64,000 nt of DNA from Pseudomonadales bacterium (GCA_029210125.1 JARGPR010000004.1:186001-250000), one strand, 5' to 3'. Numbered from the stretch's first letter, positions 9,519-18,633 are shown. A program made the numbers and translations. Notes: generated from the sequence alone by a model not told the origin.

Positions 9519-10631
9519 ATGAATTTTGAGTTTTCTGACAACCAGAAACTGCTGAAAGATCAGGCCAATAAGTTTCTTGCTGATAAATGCCCACTGACTG
9601 AGGTTCGCAAGATCCTTGAAAGTGATGAGCCCTACCATAAGGAATTATGGAACGAAGTTGTAAACATGGGCTGGACCGCAGCGGTTATTCCTGAAGAGTA
9701 TGACGGCCTTGGTTTAGGTTACCTGGAACTCTGCATGATTGCTGAGGAAGTAGGCAGCTCACTGGCTCCAATCCCATTTTCATCCTCTGTGTATTTGGCA
9801 ACCGAAGCGTTGCTTCTTTCCGGAACTATCGAGCAAAAAGAACATTACCTTCCCAAACTTGCCGCTGGCGAGTTGATTGGCACCCTTGCGGATGCTGAGG
9901 GTTATGGAAGTATCTCCCCTGAGGGTTTTGCTGTGACCTTTAAAGATGGCAAATTAAACGGCGAAAAAATGCCGGTTATCGATGGTGATATTGCTGATTT
10001 TGCAGTGGTAGCCGCAAATGGAGACAAGGGTACATCACTTTATCTGGTAGACCTGAGCGATGCATCGATCTCAAAGGAGGTGCTTAGCACGCTTGATCCA
10101 ACCCGCTCACAGGCGCGTTTAACCTTTAGCGATACCCCAGCTCAGTTATTGGGTAAAGATGGCGCAGGCGCTGCGGATCTCGAGAAGGTGTTTGATAACG
10201 CCGCCGTACTGTTTGCATTTGAGCAGATTGGTGCCGCGGAAGCCGCCCTTGATGCCGCGAAGGATTACGCAATGAATCGCTATGCTTTTGGTCGTTCAAT
10301 TGCCAGTTTTCAGGCACTTAAACACAAAATGGCCGATATGTTTGTAGCCCTCGAATTGGCTCGTTCCAACTGCTACTACGGTGCCTGGGCGTTAAGTACC
10401 GGGGATGCTGAGTTGCCAATCGCAGCCGCAACTGCGCGGGTGAGTGCAACCAAGGCGATGTATCAATGCGCCAAAGAAAATATTCAGATCCACGGTGGCA
10501 TGGGTTTCACCTGGGAGTTTGATTGTCATTTCTTCTATCGTCGTTCCAAATTACTGGCGGACAACCTGGGAAGCCAGGCACTTTGGGAAGAAAAATTAAT
10601 TAGTCGTGTAGTGGCAAGTACTGCCGCCTAG
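9519..10631 (+). CDS. Acyl-CoA dehydrogenase subunit lacking the catalytic glutamate (pair 1, small)
   Basis: This 370-residue flavoprotein has the acyl-CoA dehydrogenase fold: N-terminal helical part (FSDNQKLLKDQANKFL), the middle beta domain and the C-terminal helix bundle with RYAFGRSIASFQALKHKMADM and IQIHGGMGFTWEFD. At the place where isovaleryl-CoA-type enzymes carry Glu in a xxxER helix, it reads FDNAAVLFAFEQIGAA, and no YEGT-type Glu exists at the C-terminus, so it probably cannot abstract the substrate proton alone. Such short members form alpha2beta2 complexes with a larger catalytic partner, here the gene 60 bp downstream; these heteromers are known from cholesterol and bile-acid side-chain beta-oxidation. 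The start has a strong ribosome-binding site (GGAGG, 9503-9507). Substrate is not known. Confidence 0.88.
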   Translation: MNFEFSDNQKLLKDQANKFLADKCPLTEVRKILESDEPYHKELWNEVVNMGWTAAVIPEEYDGLGLGYLELCMIAEEVGSSLAPIPFSSSVYLATEALLLSGTIEQKEHYLPKLAAGELIGTLADAEGYGSISPEGFAVTFKDGKLNGEKMPVIDGDIADFAVVAANGDKGTSLYLVDLSDASISKEVLSTLDPTRSQARLTFSDTPAQLLGKDGAGAADLEKVFDNAAVLFAFEQIGAAEAALDAAKDYAMNRYAFGRSIASFQALKHKMADMFVALELARSNCYYGAWALSTGDAELPIAAATARVSATKAMYQCAKENIQIHGGMGFTWEFDCHFFYRRSKLLADNLGSQALWEEKLISRVVASTAA

Positions 10632-10691
10632 GGCCGCATTAAATGCTAACACCTAACCAATTAGCTTATTTAAGAATGGCAGGAGAAGATC

Positions 10692-11930
10692 ATGGATTTT
10701 AACGATACCCCGGAAGAAGCAGCGTTTAGAGCCGAAGTGCGTACCTTTCTGGATTCAGTAGCAACACGTAAATCAGACCCCCAGGATAGCTGGGATAAAA
10801 ATGTTAAAAGCGAAACCGAAGCGGTAGAGATTGCAAAAAAATGGCAGCGTACCCTGCATGACAATGGTTGGGCCTGCCTGCACTGGCCTAAAGAGTACGG
10901 CGGTCGTGCAGCAAGTCAGATTGAGCGGGTGATATGGGATCAGGAAGAATCCCAGTATCTGGTACCCAAAGGATTTTTCATGATTGGCCTGGGTATGGCC
11001 GGTCCCACCATCATGACCTACGGAAATGATGAGCAAAAGAAAAAATACCTTCCCAGCCTGGCCTCATCAGAAAAAATCTGGTGTCAGTTATTCAGCGAAC
11101 CGGTTGCCGGTTCTGATCTTGCTGGTATACGTACTAAATCTGAAAAAGATGGTGATGACTGGATTATCAATGGTCAGAAAATTTGGACATCTGGTGCTCA
11201 CTACAGTGACTGGGGTATTTTGGTCACACGATCTGACCCCACCGTCGCGAAGCATAAAGGACTGACCTACTTTGTGGTCGATATGAAAAGCCCTGGTGTA
11301 GAAGTGCGGCCTATCAAACAGATCACCGGCGGATCAGGTTTTAACGAAGTCTTTTTTACCGATGTACGTATCCCCGACAATCAGCGCCTTGGCGCGGTAG
11401 GAGATGGCTGGAACGTCGCGTTAACAACTTTGATGAACGAGCGGGTCGCCGTTGGTGAGCGCAAGGGTGGTGATGTTTTAGAACTGATTGAATTGGCTAA
11501 AAACGTCAACATCAATGGCAAGCCTGCTATCGAAGATGGCGCGGTGCGCAACAAACTAGCGAAATGGTATTGTGAATTCAGCGGCCTTAAATTCACCCGT
11601 TTCCGTAGTATTTCCGCGATGTCGCGGGGTGAAGTACCGGGTGCGGAAAACTCCATTGGTAAGTTGGTCGGTGCGGCTAAAAGTCAGGATATGGCCGAGT
11701 TTGCCATGATGCTGATGGACCGTGCCGGAATGATCAATGATAAAGAGATCGCACCTTTCGCTGGAATGTTTCAGCAAACTTTCATGCAGTCGCCCTCCGG
11801 TCGTATCGCCGGTGGAACCGATGAGGTTCTCCGAAACGTGGTTGCGGAGCGGGTGCTTGGTTTACCGCAGGAACCAAGAGCCGATAAAGGTATGCCCTAC
11901 AATGAGATACCAACCGGGACGATGAAGTAG
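10692..11930 (+). CDS. Acyl-CoA dehydrogenase, catalytic subunit (pair 1, large)
   Basis: The 412-residue protein resembles the larger subunits of heteromeric acyl-CoA dehydrogenases (FadE29/ChsE type). CQLFSEPVAGSDLAG and IWTSGAHYSDW are FAD/substrate-binding regions, and the helix LTTLMNERVAVGERKGG places E250 where the catalytic base of the isovaleryl-CoA/FadE29 group sits. The C-terminal IAGGTDEVLRNVVAERVLGLP is the usual family ending but has Gly where medium-chain enzymes have Glu. It follows its small partner by 60 bp, with AGGAG ahead of the ATG, so the two are very likely co-translated. A role in oxidation of bulky or branched acyl-CoAs is inferred from family, not shown. A strong hairpin terminator follows. 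Confidence 0.88.
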   Translation: MDFNDTPEEAAFRAEVRTFLDSVATRKSDPQDSWDKNVKSETEAVEIAKKWQRTLHDNGWACLHWPKEYGGRAASQIERVIWDQEESQYLVPKGFFMIGLGMAGPTIMTYGNDEQKKKYLPSLASSEKIWCQLFSEPVAGSDLAGIRTKSEKDGDDWIINGQKIWTSGAHYSDWGILVTRSDPTVAKHKGLTYFVVDMKSPGVEVRPIKQITGGSGFNEVFFTDVRIPDNQRLGAVGDGWNVALTTLMNERVAVGERKGGDVLELIELAKNVNINGKPAIEDGAVRNKLAKWYCEFSGLKFTRFRSISAMSRGEVPGAENSIGKLVGAAKSQDMAEFAMMLMDRAGMINDKEIAPFAGMFQQTFMQSPSGRIAGGTDEVLRNVVAERVLGLPQEPRADKGMPYNEIPTGTMK

Positions 11931-11960
11931 TTTTTAGTTGTATATTTAAACTACGTAACG

Positions 11961-12004
11961 CACCGACAAAAAAGGCAGCTAAAAAGCTGCCTTTTTTGTC
12001 GGTG
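11961..12004. terminator. Bidirectional intrinsic terminator between convergent genes
   Basis: A perfect 20-bp inverted repeat (11961-11980 and 11985-12004) with an AAAA loop; the stem carries A6 on one arm and T6 on the other around a GGCAGCT core, so it can end transcription of the acyl-CoA dehydrogenase pair on the plus strand and of hda on the minus strand. Confidence 0.92.
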
Positions 12005-12033
12005 TTTATAATGATCTGTGGGTCGCGGCGACT

Positions 12034-12741
12034 TCATACTTCTTCTAACACATCCTTTACAAAAGGGATGGTCAGTTTCTTTTTCCTCAGCCGGACGCCT
12101 TCGGTATCGAGCTTAGCCAGCAAATCAATCAAAAAAACCATTTCCCGTGAGCTGTGGGAAAGAATGTAGTGAGCAACTTTTTCAGAAAGCTCCATGCCTC
12201 GCAGTTGGGCGCGGAATTGAAGCACTTCCATTTTTTCATAGTCGTTAAGGGGATCTAGCCGAAGGGTTAAGCCTGACTGTAGTCGGGTTTTAAGATCGGA
12301 TAGTTTGATCTCAAGAGCTCTGGGAGCAGATTCGGCAGCTACCACCAGTTTGGCATTTTGCGCCATCAGGCGGTTGTAGAGGTGAAACAGCGCGGTTTCC
12401 CATTCACTATTCCCGACGATTTTGTTGAAGTTGTCGATACAGACTAGTTCAAGCCCTTGCAGGTTATCTAGCACTTTGGTTGGGCTATCGAGCAGATCCT
12501 CGGCAAGCAGGTAAACTGCAGAGCCGTCGAGGGAGCGTGATTCGTGGGTAGCGGCCTGCAATAGGTGGCTGCATCCACTACCTTTAGGGCCCCAAAGGTA
12601 GATCAGCCCCGACGAAGAGCCCGAGACAAATTCCTGCAGTTCATAGAGCGTATCGGAGTTAGTGCCGGATACAAAATTCTCGAATCGAGCCTCGCTGTCG
12701 ACGGCAAATCCGAGGGTGATTTGTGAGATCAGTTCAGACAT
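12034..12741 (-). CDS. hda: DnaA regulatory inactivator Hda
   Basis: A 235-residue DnaA-like AAA+ protein without the DnaA DNA-binding domain. GPKGSGCSHL at 51-60 is the P-loop, LVCIDNFNKI is the Walker B region, and DLKTRLQSGLTLRLDPLNDYEK resembles the sensor/Arg-finger segment of DnaA. Hda binds the beta clamp and stimulates ATP hydrolysis by DnaA after initiation. The N-terminal QITLGF at 7-12 stands where the clamp-binding motif is expected, but it is a poor match to the consensus. The start overlaps the end of the upstream phosphatidyltransferase gene by 8 bp, which implies coupled translation; this order is common in pseudomonads. Confidence 0.9.
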   Translation of the reverse strand: MSELISQITLGFAVDSEARFENFVSGTNSDTLYELQEFVSGSSSGLIYLWGPKGSGCSHLLQAATHESRSLDGSAVYLLAEDLLDSPTKVLDNLQGLELVCIDNFNKIVGNSEWETALFHLYNRLMAQNAKLVVAAESAPRALEIKLSDLKTRLQSGLTLRLDPLNDYEKMEVLQFRAQLRGMELSEKVAHYILSHSSREMVFLIDLLAKLDTEGVRLRKKKLTIPFVKDVLEEV

Positions 12742-13291
12742 TTTTCGTGTGTTGATATTTATGCCACCAGGTAATTACGTAACCACTGCCGCTGACGATG
12801 CTGACGAAGGCTACCAGCCCAATAACGAATGTTACAAAAATTGAAGCAAAGGGCCAAAATGAGTTATCGAGTAATATAACGGTTACCAGAAAAAGTTGAC
12901 AGAACGTACAGATTTTACCGGCAATTGATGGGGCCATATCGTATGGCCCAGCCAGGAAATGATAAGCGATGGCACCGCTAAATATGACGATATCACGTAT
13001 CAGGACGATGGCGGTTAGCCAGATTGGCAGTTGTCCCACGTAGGTTAATAATATGAAGCAGACCGTGAGTAGTAGCTTGTCTGCAATGGGGTCTGCGATG
13101 GCGCCGAACCTACTGTGCCAGCTAAATTGCCGTGCCAGAAAACCATCGAGTCCGTCAGAAACCCCCGCGATAATAAACAAAACAGTAGCGCGGACAAAAG
13201 CACCATCATGAATATAGCAGGCGATGGGCACGACCAGCGCAATGCGAATCATGGTGATCAGATTGGGTATTTGGCGATATAACGGGAGCAT
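12734..13291 (-). CDS. CDP-alcohol phosphatidyltransferase (PgsA-like)
   Basis: A 185-residue integral membrane enzyme with the complete family signature: D46, D49-G50, A53-R54, then G63, D67 and D71 with the required spacing. Several hydrophobic helices follow. The family condenses CDP-diacylglycerol with an alcohol such as glycerol 3-phosphate; N-terminal IPNLITMIRI is typical for PgsA. Because many gammaproteobacteria carry a second, true pgsA next to uvrC, this copy beside hda may be a paralogue with another acceptor alcohol. It is upstream of hda in an overlapping pair. Confidence 0.85.
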   Translation of the reverse strand: MLPLYRQIPNLITMIRIALVVPIACYIHDGAFVRATVLFIIAGVSDGLDGFLARQFSWHSRFGAIADPIADKLLLTVCFILLTYVGQLPIWLTAIVLIRDIVIFSGAIAYHFLAGPYDMAPSIAGKICTFCQLFLVTVILLDNSFWPFASIFVTFVIGLVAFVSIVSGSGYVITWWHKYQHTKNV

Positions 13292-13408
13292 GAATTCTCA
13301 GTCGGTGGTTGCTCGGTGCCCTGCAAGGTATCCGCTTAATTCTAGCATGATGCAGGAGGAATCGTTTACGCCCAGCGACGATGCAGCTAAGTCTGGATTC
13401 AACTCGGT

Positions 13409-14563
13409 TTAAGGTTGCCAGTAAAAAAACACGGGTTCCGTTGGCTGTTTGAAACGCCGCGTGGCGGTGGGGATCAATTTTCGATCCAGTTTTATCAGGT
13501 TGTGGAGCTGCGGAAGTGTCAACTCAGTATCAATCTGAAACTGAGTTTTTTCTGCTGAAACAAGGGATGGGTATACGTTATTGACCCCCGATAGCTTCTC
13601 AAGATAACGCGATAGTTCGGCATATTGGTCGACACTGATGATATCTAATACCGTTATGCTAACGTTTTCATCGACCGGATCGACAACCGTGGTGTCCGCT
13701 CCGTTGTGGGTATATTGCGCTGCGAAATAATTAGCGATCTGGTTGATGATGGGGCGAAATTGATTTTGCCCGGCAGCAGATGAAGTACGAAACCGTTGCG
13801 TGGTTGTATCATCGATTAATAGCCAGTCTGAATATTGGGTTCCATTATCAGCGACGTAGCTACGGCCTGCGAGAATAGCGTCCGGCTGGTAGCGGTCCGA
13901 GGCGGAGCGGATAGGGTCTACGATCAGCCCTCCGGCCATCTCCAGCGGCAGCAGTCGTTCGTCGTTAAGGTCGAGAAAGGGCAATTCGAAGGGCAGCCCC
14001 CGTTGTCGAATGGCATCTTCTAATTGCCTGTAGATAGCGGGTTCGGTATTGAAGTGAACCCAGTCTCGGCCAGTCTGGGTTTCCTGAGTAAGCCAGATCA
14101 GAACACGGGGTCGACTCGCCGGCCAGATGCTGATACCAAGAGCTGTCAACTGACTCTCGATGGCCTGTCTTTGAAAATCAACTACCAGCATTTTTTCGGT
14201 ACCATCCGAAACCCGCGCCATGGGTACGACGGGTAGGGTTTGAGTGTCGGCGGGTTGATCGATTTGACGGTAACTATACTGGGTGATGTAACGCCCGGCC
14301 TGTTTAATCAGTGCGTCGATGCCAGTCTTATTGCCAATGTCTGTGTCACCCGTAACACGAATCAGCACCCGTTTAAGTCCTTTTTTTATAGCCAGTTCTC
14401 GGGTTTTAGCTTGCCGATCGACCACGGTGATTTCGGCGCGGTAAAGATAGGGGACATTTGCGGCGCGTACAGGACTGGCGAGCAAAATCAGAGACAACAT
14501 TAGAATGATGTTGAAGCGATAGCATTTTAGGAGGTTATTACTTATCTGGTGTGCCATCAGCAT
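13409..14563 (-). CDS. DUF2066 domain-containing exported protein
   Basis: This protein family of unknown function is recognised by length, by the segments YRAEITVVDRQAKTRELAIKKGL and VLIRVTGDTDIGN after the signal region, and by its place opposite purM, which is where Pseudomonas keeps the same family. A hydrophobic run ending SPVRAA looks like a signal peptide, so the mature protein is probably periplasmic. The start is uncertain: the ATG at 14563 is chosen, but the frame is open to a GTG at 14605 and neither has a clear ribosome-binding site. The neighbours (hda, phosphatidyltransferase, purM) do not reveal its role. Confidence 0.78.
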   Translation of the reverse strand: MLMAHQISNNLLKCYRFNIILMLSLILLASPVRAANVPYLYRAEITVVDRQAKTRELAIKKGLKRVLIRVTGDTDIGNKTGIDALIKQAGRYITQYSYRQIDQPADTQTLPVVPMARVSDGTEKMLVVDFQRQAIESQLTALGISIWPASRPRVLIWLTQETQTGRDWVHFNTEPAIYRQLEDAIRQRGLPFELPFLDLNDERLLPLEMAGGLIVDPIRSASDRYQPDAILAGRSYVADNGTQYSDWLLIDDTTTQRFRTSSAAGQNQFRPIINQIANYFAAQYTHNGADTTVVDPVDENVSITVLDIISVDQYAELSRYLEKLSGVNNVYPSLVSAEKTQFQIDTELTLPQLHNLIKLDRKLIPTATRRFKQPTEPVFFYWQP

Positions 14564-14816
14564 GACAATAGATGTTTGAATAGGTAAAACAAAAGCAGGG
14601 TTCACTCACAAATAGTACATAAAGGCGTTGCCTGGCAGGTTGTTTGCGTATTATTGCGGTATCGGCCGGAAAATCATCTCCACTGTAAAGCGCGCAACCT
14701 ATATAATGCTGCCGGATCTCAAGATGCGTCAATGAGGCGTATTTTTACGATAAATGCGCTATCAAGAAGTCCCAAAGGCGCTCAATATACACTGAAATGG
14801 CAAAAATACCGAACCT

Positions 14817-15872
14817 ATGAGTAATGAATCTAAAACCTCTGGCAAGTCACTAAGCTATCGGGATGCCGGGGTTGATATTGAAGCTGGGAACCAGTTGGTG
14901 AATCGAATTAAGTCGGTCGCTAAAGCAACGCGACGGGAAGGTGTTCTTTCTGGTCTGGGTGGTTTTGGCGCATTATTTGAGTTGCCAAAGGGGCTTGATG
15001 AGCCGGTACTGGTGGCGGGTACTGATGGCGTAGGCACCAAGTTGCGTCTGGCCATAGATCTGAACAAGCACGATCGGGTTGGTATCGATCTGGTCGCAAT
15101 GTGTGTGAACGATCTGATTGTGATGGGTGCCGAACCGCTGTTTTTCCTCGATTATTACGCCACCGGAAAACTTGATCCGGATGTAGCCACCTCCGTCATT
15201 ACCGGCATTGGAGCAGGTTGTGAGTTGTCGGGTTGCGCACTGGTAGGTGGTGAAACCGCCGAAATGCCAGGCATGTACGAAGGCAAAGATTACGATCTGG
15301 CCGGGTTCTGTGTTGGTGTCATTGAAAAGGCCAAAATCATTGATGGTTCAAAGGTTGCCGTCGGTGACCGATTGGTTGCTTTAGCTTCCAGTGGCCCACA
15401 CTCCAATGGTTTTTCATTGATCCGAAAAGTGCTGGAGGTTGCGGATGCAGATCTCGATATGCCCCTGGCTGGAAAACCATTACACGAACACCTGCTAGAA
15501 CCGACTCGAATCTACGTTAAGAGCATCCTGTCGCTGGTTAACTCTTTTGATATTCACGGCATATGCCACATTACCGGGGGTGGCTTAACCGAGAACCTGC
15601 CGCGTGTGCTACCGGACGGAGTAGCCGCTAATATTGATCTTAACTCCTGGCAGATGCCGGAGATTTTTCAATGGATTCAGGAAAACGGAAATATCCAGCA
15701 AAGTGAAATGCATCTAACCTTTAACTGTGGTGTGGGGATGGTGATCGCAGTATCAGAAGAGGACTACGATGGTGTGATGGCAGCGCTTACTGCGTCCGGT
15801 GAAAAAGCCTGGTTGCTTGGCTCAATCGAGTCCGGTGAAGAGGGTCCAGCTCAGGTGGTGTTTAATTCTTGA
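14817..15872 (+). CDS. purM: Phosphoribosylformylglycinamidine cyclo-ligase
   Basis: AIR synthetase, 351 residues, fifth step of de novo purine synthesis (ATP-dependent ring closure of FGAM). Diagnostic segments: [14 protein letters not shown] at the start, [44 protein letters not shown], and [11 protein letters not shown], followed by the [14 protein letters not shown] and [16 protein letters not shown] motifs. The stop overlaps the purN ATG by one base (TGATG), so the two are translationally coupled. It is transcribed divergently from the DUF2066 gene across about 250 bp. Confidence 0.96.
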   Translation: MSNESKTSGKSLSYRDAGVDIEAGNQLVNRIKSVAKATRREGVLSGLGGFGALFELPKGLDEPVLVAGTDGVGTKLRLAIDLNKHDRVGIDLVAMCVNDLIVMGAEPLFFLDYYATGKLDPDVATSVITGIGAGCELSGCALVGGETAEMPGMYEGKDYDLAGFCVGVIEKAKIIDGSKVAVGDRLVALASSGPHSNGFSLIRKVLEVADADLDMPLAGKPLHEHLLEPTRIYVKSILSLVNSFDIHGICHITGGGLTENLPRVLPDGVAANIDLNSWQMPEIFQWIQENGNIQQSEMHLTFNCGVGMVIAVSEEDYDGVMAALTASGEKAWLLGSIESGEEGPAQVVFNS

Positions 15873-16555
15873 TGGCATCCTTTAGCGATGCTTTACCCAT
15901 GAAAGATGCTTCACCAATAAAAATAGTCGCGCTGATCTCCGGTAATGGCTCCAATTTACAGGCCATAATTGATGCGATTGCCGAGCGTGGGCTCAACGCG
16001 AAAATCTGTGCGGTAATCAGTAATATTGAACAAGCCTATGGGCTTCAGCGTGCAAGCAAAGCTGGGATTCCTGCTGTCTGGATTGACCACAAAAAATATT
16101 CCAATCGGGAACAATTTGATCAGGCATTGATCGAAGCCATCGACCCTTACCAACCTGATTTGATTGTGCTGGCCGGGTTTATGCGAATCTTGACCGAGCC
16201 ATTTGTGTGTCATTATCAGGGCAGGTTGATAAATATTCATCCATCGCTATTGCCCCGTTTCCGAGGCTTAAATACACATCAACGGGTAATCGAAGAGGGG
16301 GATTCAGAGCACGGCGCAAGCATTCATTTCGTGACCCCGGATCTGGATGGTGGCCCGGTGATTGTGCAGGCACGTATATCGGTTGAAGCGAATGACAGCG
16401 CCGAAACACTCGCGCAAAAAGTGCAACAACAGGAACACAAAATATATCCCCAGGTAGTTGAATGGTTTTGTGACAATCGTATCCGGCTTAATCAGAACAA
16501 GGTTTATCTCGATGGAAACGAACTGCACGATCGTGGTTATAGCCCACCCATATAA
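15872..16555 (+). CDS. purN: Phosphoribosylglycinamide formyltransferase PurN
   Basis: Uses 10-formyltetrahydrofolate to formylate GAR, the third purine step. LISGNGSNLQAIIDA is the phosphate-binding loop, AGFMRILTEPFV and INIHPSLLPRFRGLNTHQRV contain the catalytic Asn-His region, and HFVTPDLDGGPVIVQ carries the catalytic Asp. The ATG at 15872 overlaps the purM stop and is preferred over the TTG one codon earlier; a later ATG at 15899 is possible because the first nine residues are not conserved in the family. Confidence 0.94.
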   Translation: MASFSDALPMKDASPIKIVALISGNGSNLQAIIDAIAERGLNAKICAVISNIEQAYGLQRASKAGIPAVWIDHKKYSNREQFDQALIEAIDPYQPDLIVLAGFMRILTEPFVCHYQGRLINIHPSLLPRFRGLNTHQRVIEEGDSEHGASIHFVTPDLDGGPVIVQARISVEANDSAETLAQKVQQQEHKIYPQVVEWFCDNRIRLNQNKVYLDGNELHDRGYSPPI

Positions 16556-16612
16556 TACCCTTCCGGTTGCAGATATTTGGATCGCTGCTATTTTGGATTG
16601 GAGCGCAGTTGT

Positions 16613-17374
16613 ATGACTCGATACTTCAAAAACCTTAAATTAATTCAACAATTCCTCATGCTGTGTCTTGTCGCTATAGCCATATTGGGACCGACATGGG
16701 CAATTGCTGACAACTCTTCTGCATCCAGCGCACCTATTCCCCCGACCCCGTATCAAGCCAGCTATAAAGCCAAAATTAATGGCACCTTCCTCACGCTAAA
16801 GCGGACCTTAAAACAACTTGCCGACGGCCATATACAAATAACCACCACTGCAAAAACATTCTACGCTTCATTTTTCCAGCGCTCGGTATTTGAGTTGAAG
16901 CAAGGGGTTCCATCGCCGCTCATATTTGATCATCAGCAAAAAATGCTGGGCGTTGAGCGCGGATCATATGGTATTCAATTTGAAGATGAACAGGCCCGTT
17001 ATCAAAAAGGTGATACTAAGGTTGAGCTAAATATCCCGGCGGGTGCTCAGGATATTCTGAGCGTACAATATATGCTGCGCAACTGGCTGCCAAAGGGCGA
17101 AACGGAAATTGGAATTCCAGTGGTTAGCAGGGCAAAACTAAAACAATATAAATTTAAAATTACCGGTGAGGCCGTGCTGAATCTGCCTGCAGGTCGTTTT
17201 AATGCGATAAAAGTAGAGCGGGTAGATACGCCGGATAAACAAGGCAGCTACTGGTTTGCTAAAGACTGGAATTACATGCTTCTGAAAATGGAAATGCCAA
17301 ACGGAAAAGGGAAAACGGACTATCTGGAGCTAAGCTCTGCCGTTGTGGGTGGGCGAACGATGATGGGTCGGTAG
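16613..17374 (+). CDS. DUF3108 domain-containing exported protein
   Basis: A protein of about 253 residues with a signal peptide (hydrophobic CLVAIAILGPTWAIA) and the DUF3108 pattern: PTPYQASYKAKINGTFLTLKRTL, KQGVPSPLIFDHQQKMLGVERG, DILSVQYMLRNWLP, and ITGEAVLNLPAGRFNAIKVERVDTPDKQGSYWFAKDWNYMLLKMEM split over the C-terminal half. Function is unknown; it is probably periplasmic. The ATG at 16613 follows GGAG at 16600-16603 and replaces a non-ATG start further up. It follows purN by 57 bp, the order seen in Pseudomonas. Confidence 0.85.
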   Translation: MTRYFKNLKLIQQFLMLCLVAIAILGPTWAIADNSSASSAPIPPTPYQASYKAKINGTFLTLKRTLKQLADGHIQITTTAKTFYASFFQRSVFELKQGVPSPLIFDHQQKMLGVERGSYGIQFEDEQARYQKGDTKVELNIPAGAQDILSVQYMLRNWLPKGETEIGIPVVSRAKLKQYKFKITGEAVLNLPAGRFNAIKVERVDTPDKQGSYWFAKDWNYMLLKMEMPNGKGKTDYLELSSAVVGGRTMMGR

Positions 17375-17394
17375 CGGTATAGTTTTGTTAGGTT

Positions 17395-17790
17395 TTATGG
17401 GTACCAATTTTCAAGCTTCAGTTTAGGTACTCTCGAAAATTCTTTCGTATTATTGGTGATCAAGGTTCCTTTATTTGCCAGCGCGGTACCCGCTATCAAT
17501 AGATCACAAGGACCAATTGGGGTGCCCTTTTTTTCGAGGTTGGCCCGAATTGATGCTGATAAACGCGCCGCCTCACTTTCAAAAGGCAATATCTCAACCA
17601 ATGAACATAGCTCCTTCAGCTGAGCTTGCCGTTTTCGGGGGGATGCAGATTTGGCTATGCCATACTCCAATTCGTACAGCACCACTGACGGAATGCCGAT
17701 ATCTTTTGGCGATACCTCAAGGAATTTGGCAGGAACATTCCCCATTCCTTTGAAGAAATAGATCAGTGTATTGGTATCAATGACATACAT
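17395..17790 (-). CDS. vapC: VapC-family PIN-domain ribonuclease toxin
   Basis: A 131-residue PIN domain. MYVIDTNTLIYFFKG gives the first acidic residue D5, YELEYGIAKS gives E42, and GPCDLLIAGTALANKGTLITNNTKEF gives D96 and the C-terminal part of the site, where an Asn stands in the last acidic position as in many VapC proteins. VapC toxins cut tRNA or rRNA when released from antitoxin. The ATG shares one base with the antitoxin stop (TAATG), so synthesis is coupled. It lies in a short accessory island and converges with the DUF3108 gene. Confidence 0.9.
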   Translation of the reverse strand: MYVIDTNTLIYFFKGMGNVPAKFLEVSPKDIGIPSVVLYELEYGIAKSASPRKRQAQLKELCSLVEILPFESEAARLSASIRANLEKKGTPIGPCDLLIAGTALANKGTLITNNTKEFSRVPKLKLENWYP

Positions 17791-18020
17791 TACAACATCT
17801 CTCGACTGGCATCCTTTCCTTCGTTATTTCTGATCTCATCTAGGGTTGGAAAATCCTCCCACGAACCAGCCAACTCCACTACAGACTGTGGCCACTCGTT
17901 AGCCACTTTGTCCTGAATAAGTTTCGCAATCCACTTACTCTTTGATAAATGCGCAGATTTTGCAGCATCTATCATCTTGCGCTCAATTTCTTCTTCCAGA
18001 TAAATGGTAACTTGACCCAT
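17790..18020 (-). CDS. Ribbon-helix-helix antitoxin of the VapBC pair
   Basis: About 76 residues. MGQVTIYLEEEIERKMIDAAKSAH is a ribbon-helix-helix DNA-binding N-terminus; the C-terminal half (SVVELAGSWEDFPTLDEIRN) is the toxin-binding tail seen in this antitoxin type. The ATG at 18020 is chosen because GAGGG precedes it by eight bases and the family begins MGQVT; an upstream TTG adds five residues. The antitoxin is expected to repress its own operon through the repeats just upstream. Confidence 0.88.
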   Translation of the reverse strand: MGQVTIYLEEEIERKMIDAAKSAHLSKSKWIAKLIQDKVANEWPQSVVELAGSWEDFPTLDEIRNNEGKDASREML

Positions 18021-18041
18021 AACCGAAACCCTCAAAAATAA

Positions 18042-18060
18042 TATATGTTTAATTATATGT
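18042..18060. promoter_or_regulatory. Candidate VapB operator: direct repeat TATATGT x2
   Basis: Two identical heptamers (18042-18048 and 18054-18060) separated by five A/T bases, centre to centre 12 bp, directly upstream of the antitoxin gene. Ribbon-helix-helix antitoxins often bind such closely spaced repeats; binding here is inferred from position. Confidence 0.45.
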
Positions 18061-18132
18061 GTCGGAGGCTATGTGTCAATATTGAAATTAAGGTTGAATC
18101 TAGCGGAAAATCGGTTGCCGTGCAGCTGATTG

Positions 18133-18633
18133 TTAAGGCCTAAGGAGCACAAGACTCGAGTTCAGATATCGTATGGTTTCAGTGATCTCGAAATACTCAC
18201 CTTTGTCTTCCTCGCTGCACTGCTCAGCTAAAAAAATCAAGAATTCGTGCAGTGGCCCGGATAACCTAAGCAGCAGGTCATCAATAGCCCAACTCTCGTT
18301 TCTTGAGTCATCCATCGCGGTTGTGAAATGAGCAACCCGCTTATTAATATTTTTGCGTTCTTCATTCGTGAGAATGCTGCTTGGCTGATAGCCAAAATCG
18401 GATACGATTACGTCATCGTGTCGCGTTTTCTTGTTCTTAAAAAAATCGTCGAACTTGCGGATGGCCAATAGGCTGCTGGTCAGGCATGACATAGTAATTG
18501 CGTCATATTCGTAAGGTAGGGAAAGCTGCTGCTCATTGAGCTTAGGCTTTACCGCAGCCTTCCATGAAACGTACGAACAGCACACACTGACTGTGGAGCA
18601 AACTACGACAACCTGCTCGTAACTATTTTTCAT
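18133..18633 (-). CDS. Hypothetical protein, second gene of HEPN-like module
   Basis: I do not recognise this 166-residue protein with certainty. It begins with a moderately hydrophobic segment (VVVVCSTVSVCCSYVSW, residues 8-24), then is mostly helical. The stretch LTSSLLAIRKFDDFF, HDDVIVSDFGY and LTNEERKNINKRVAHFT (H102) resembles a class of uncharacterised helical proteins with a conserved NKxxAHxT motif, possibly a divergent HEPN-like fold; this is from pattern memory only. Its start overlaps the end of the upstream gene by 11 bp, so the two are almost certainly co-expressed and may form a complex. It lies beside vapBC in an accessory stretch. Confidence 0.6.
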   Translation of the reverse strand: MKNSYEQVVVVCSTVSVCCSYVSWKAAVKPKLNEQQLSLPYEYDAITMSCLTSSLLAIRKFDDFFKNKKTRHDDVIVSDFGYQPSSILTNEERKNINKRVAHFTTAMDDSRNESWAIDDLLLRLSGPLHEFLIFLAEQCSEEDKGEYFEITETIRYLNSSLVLLRP

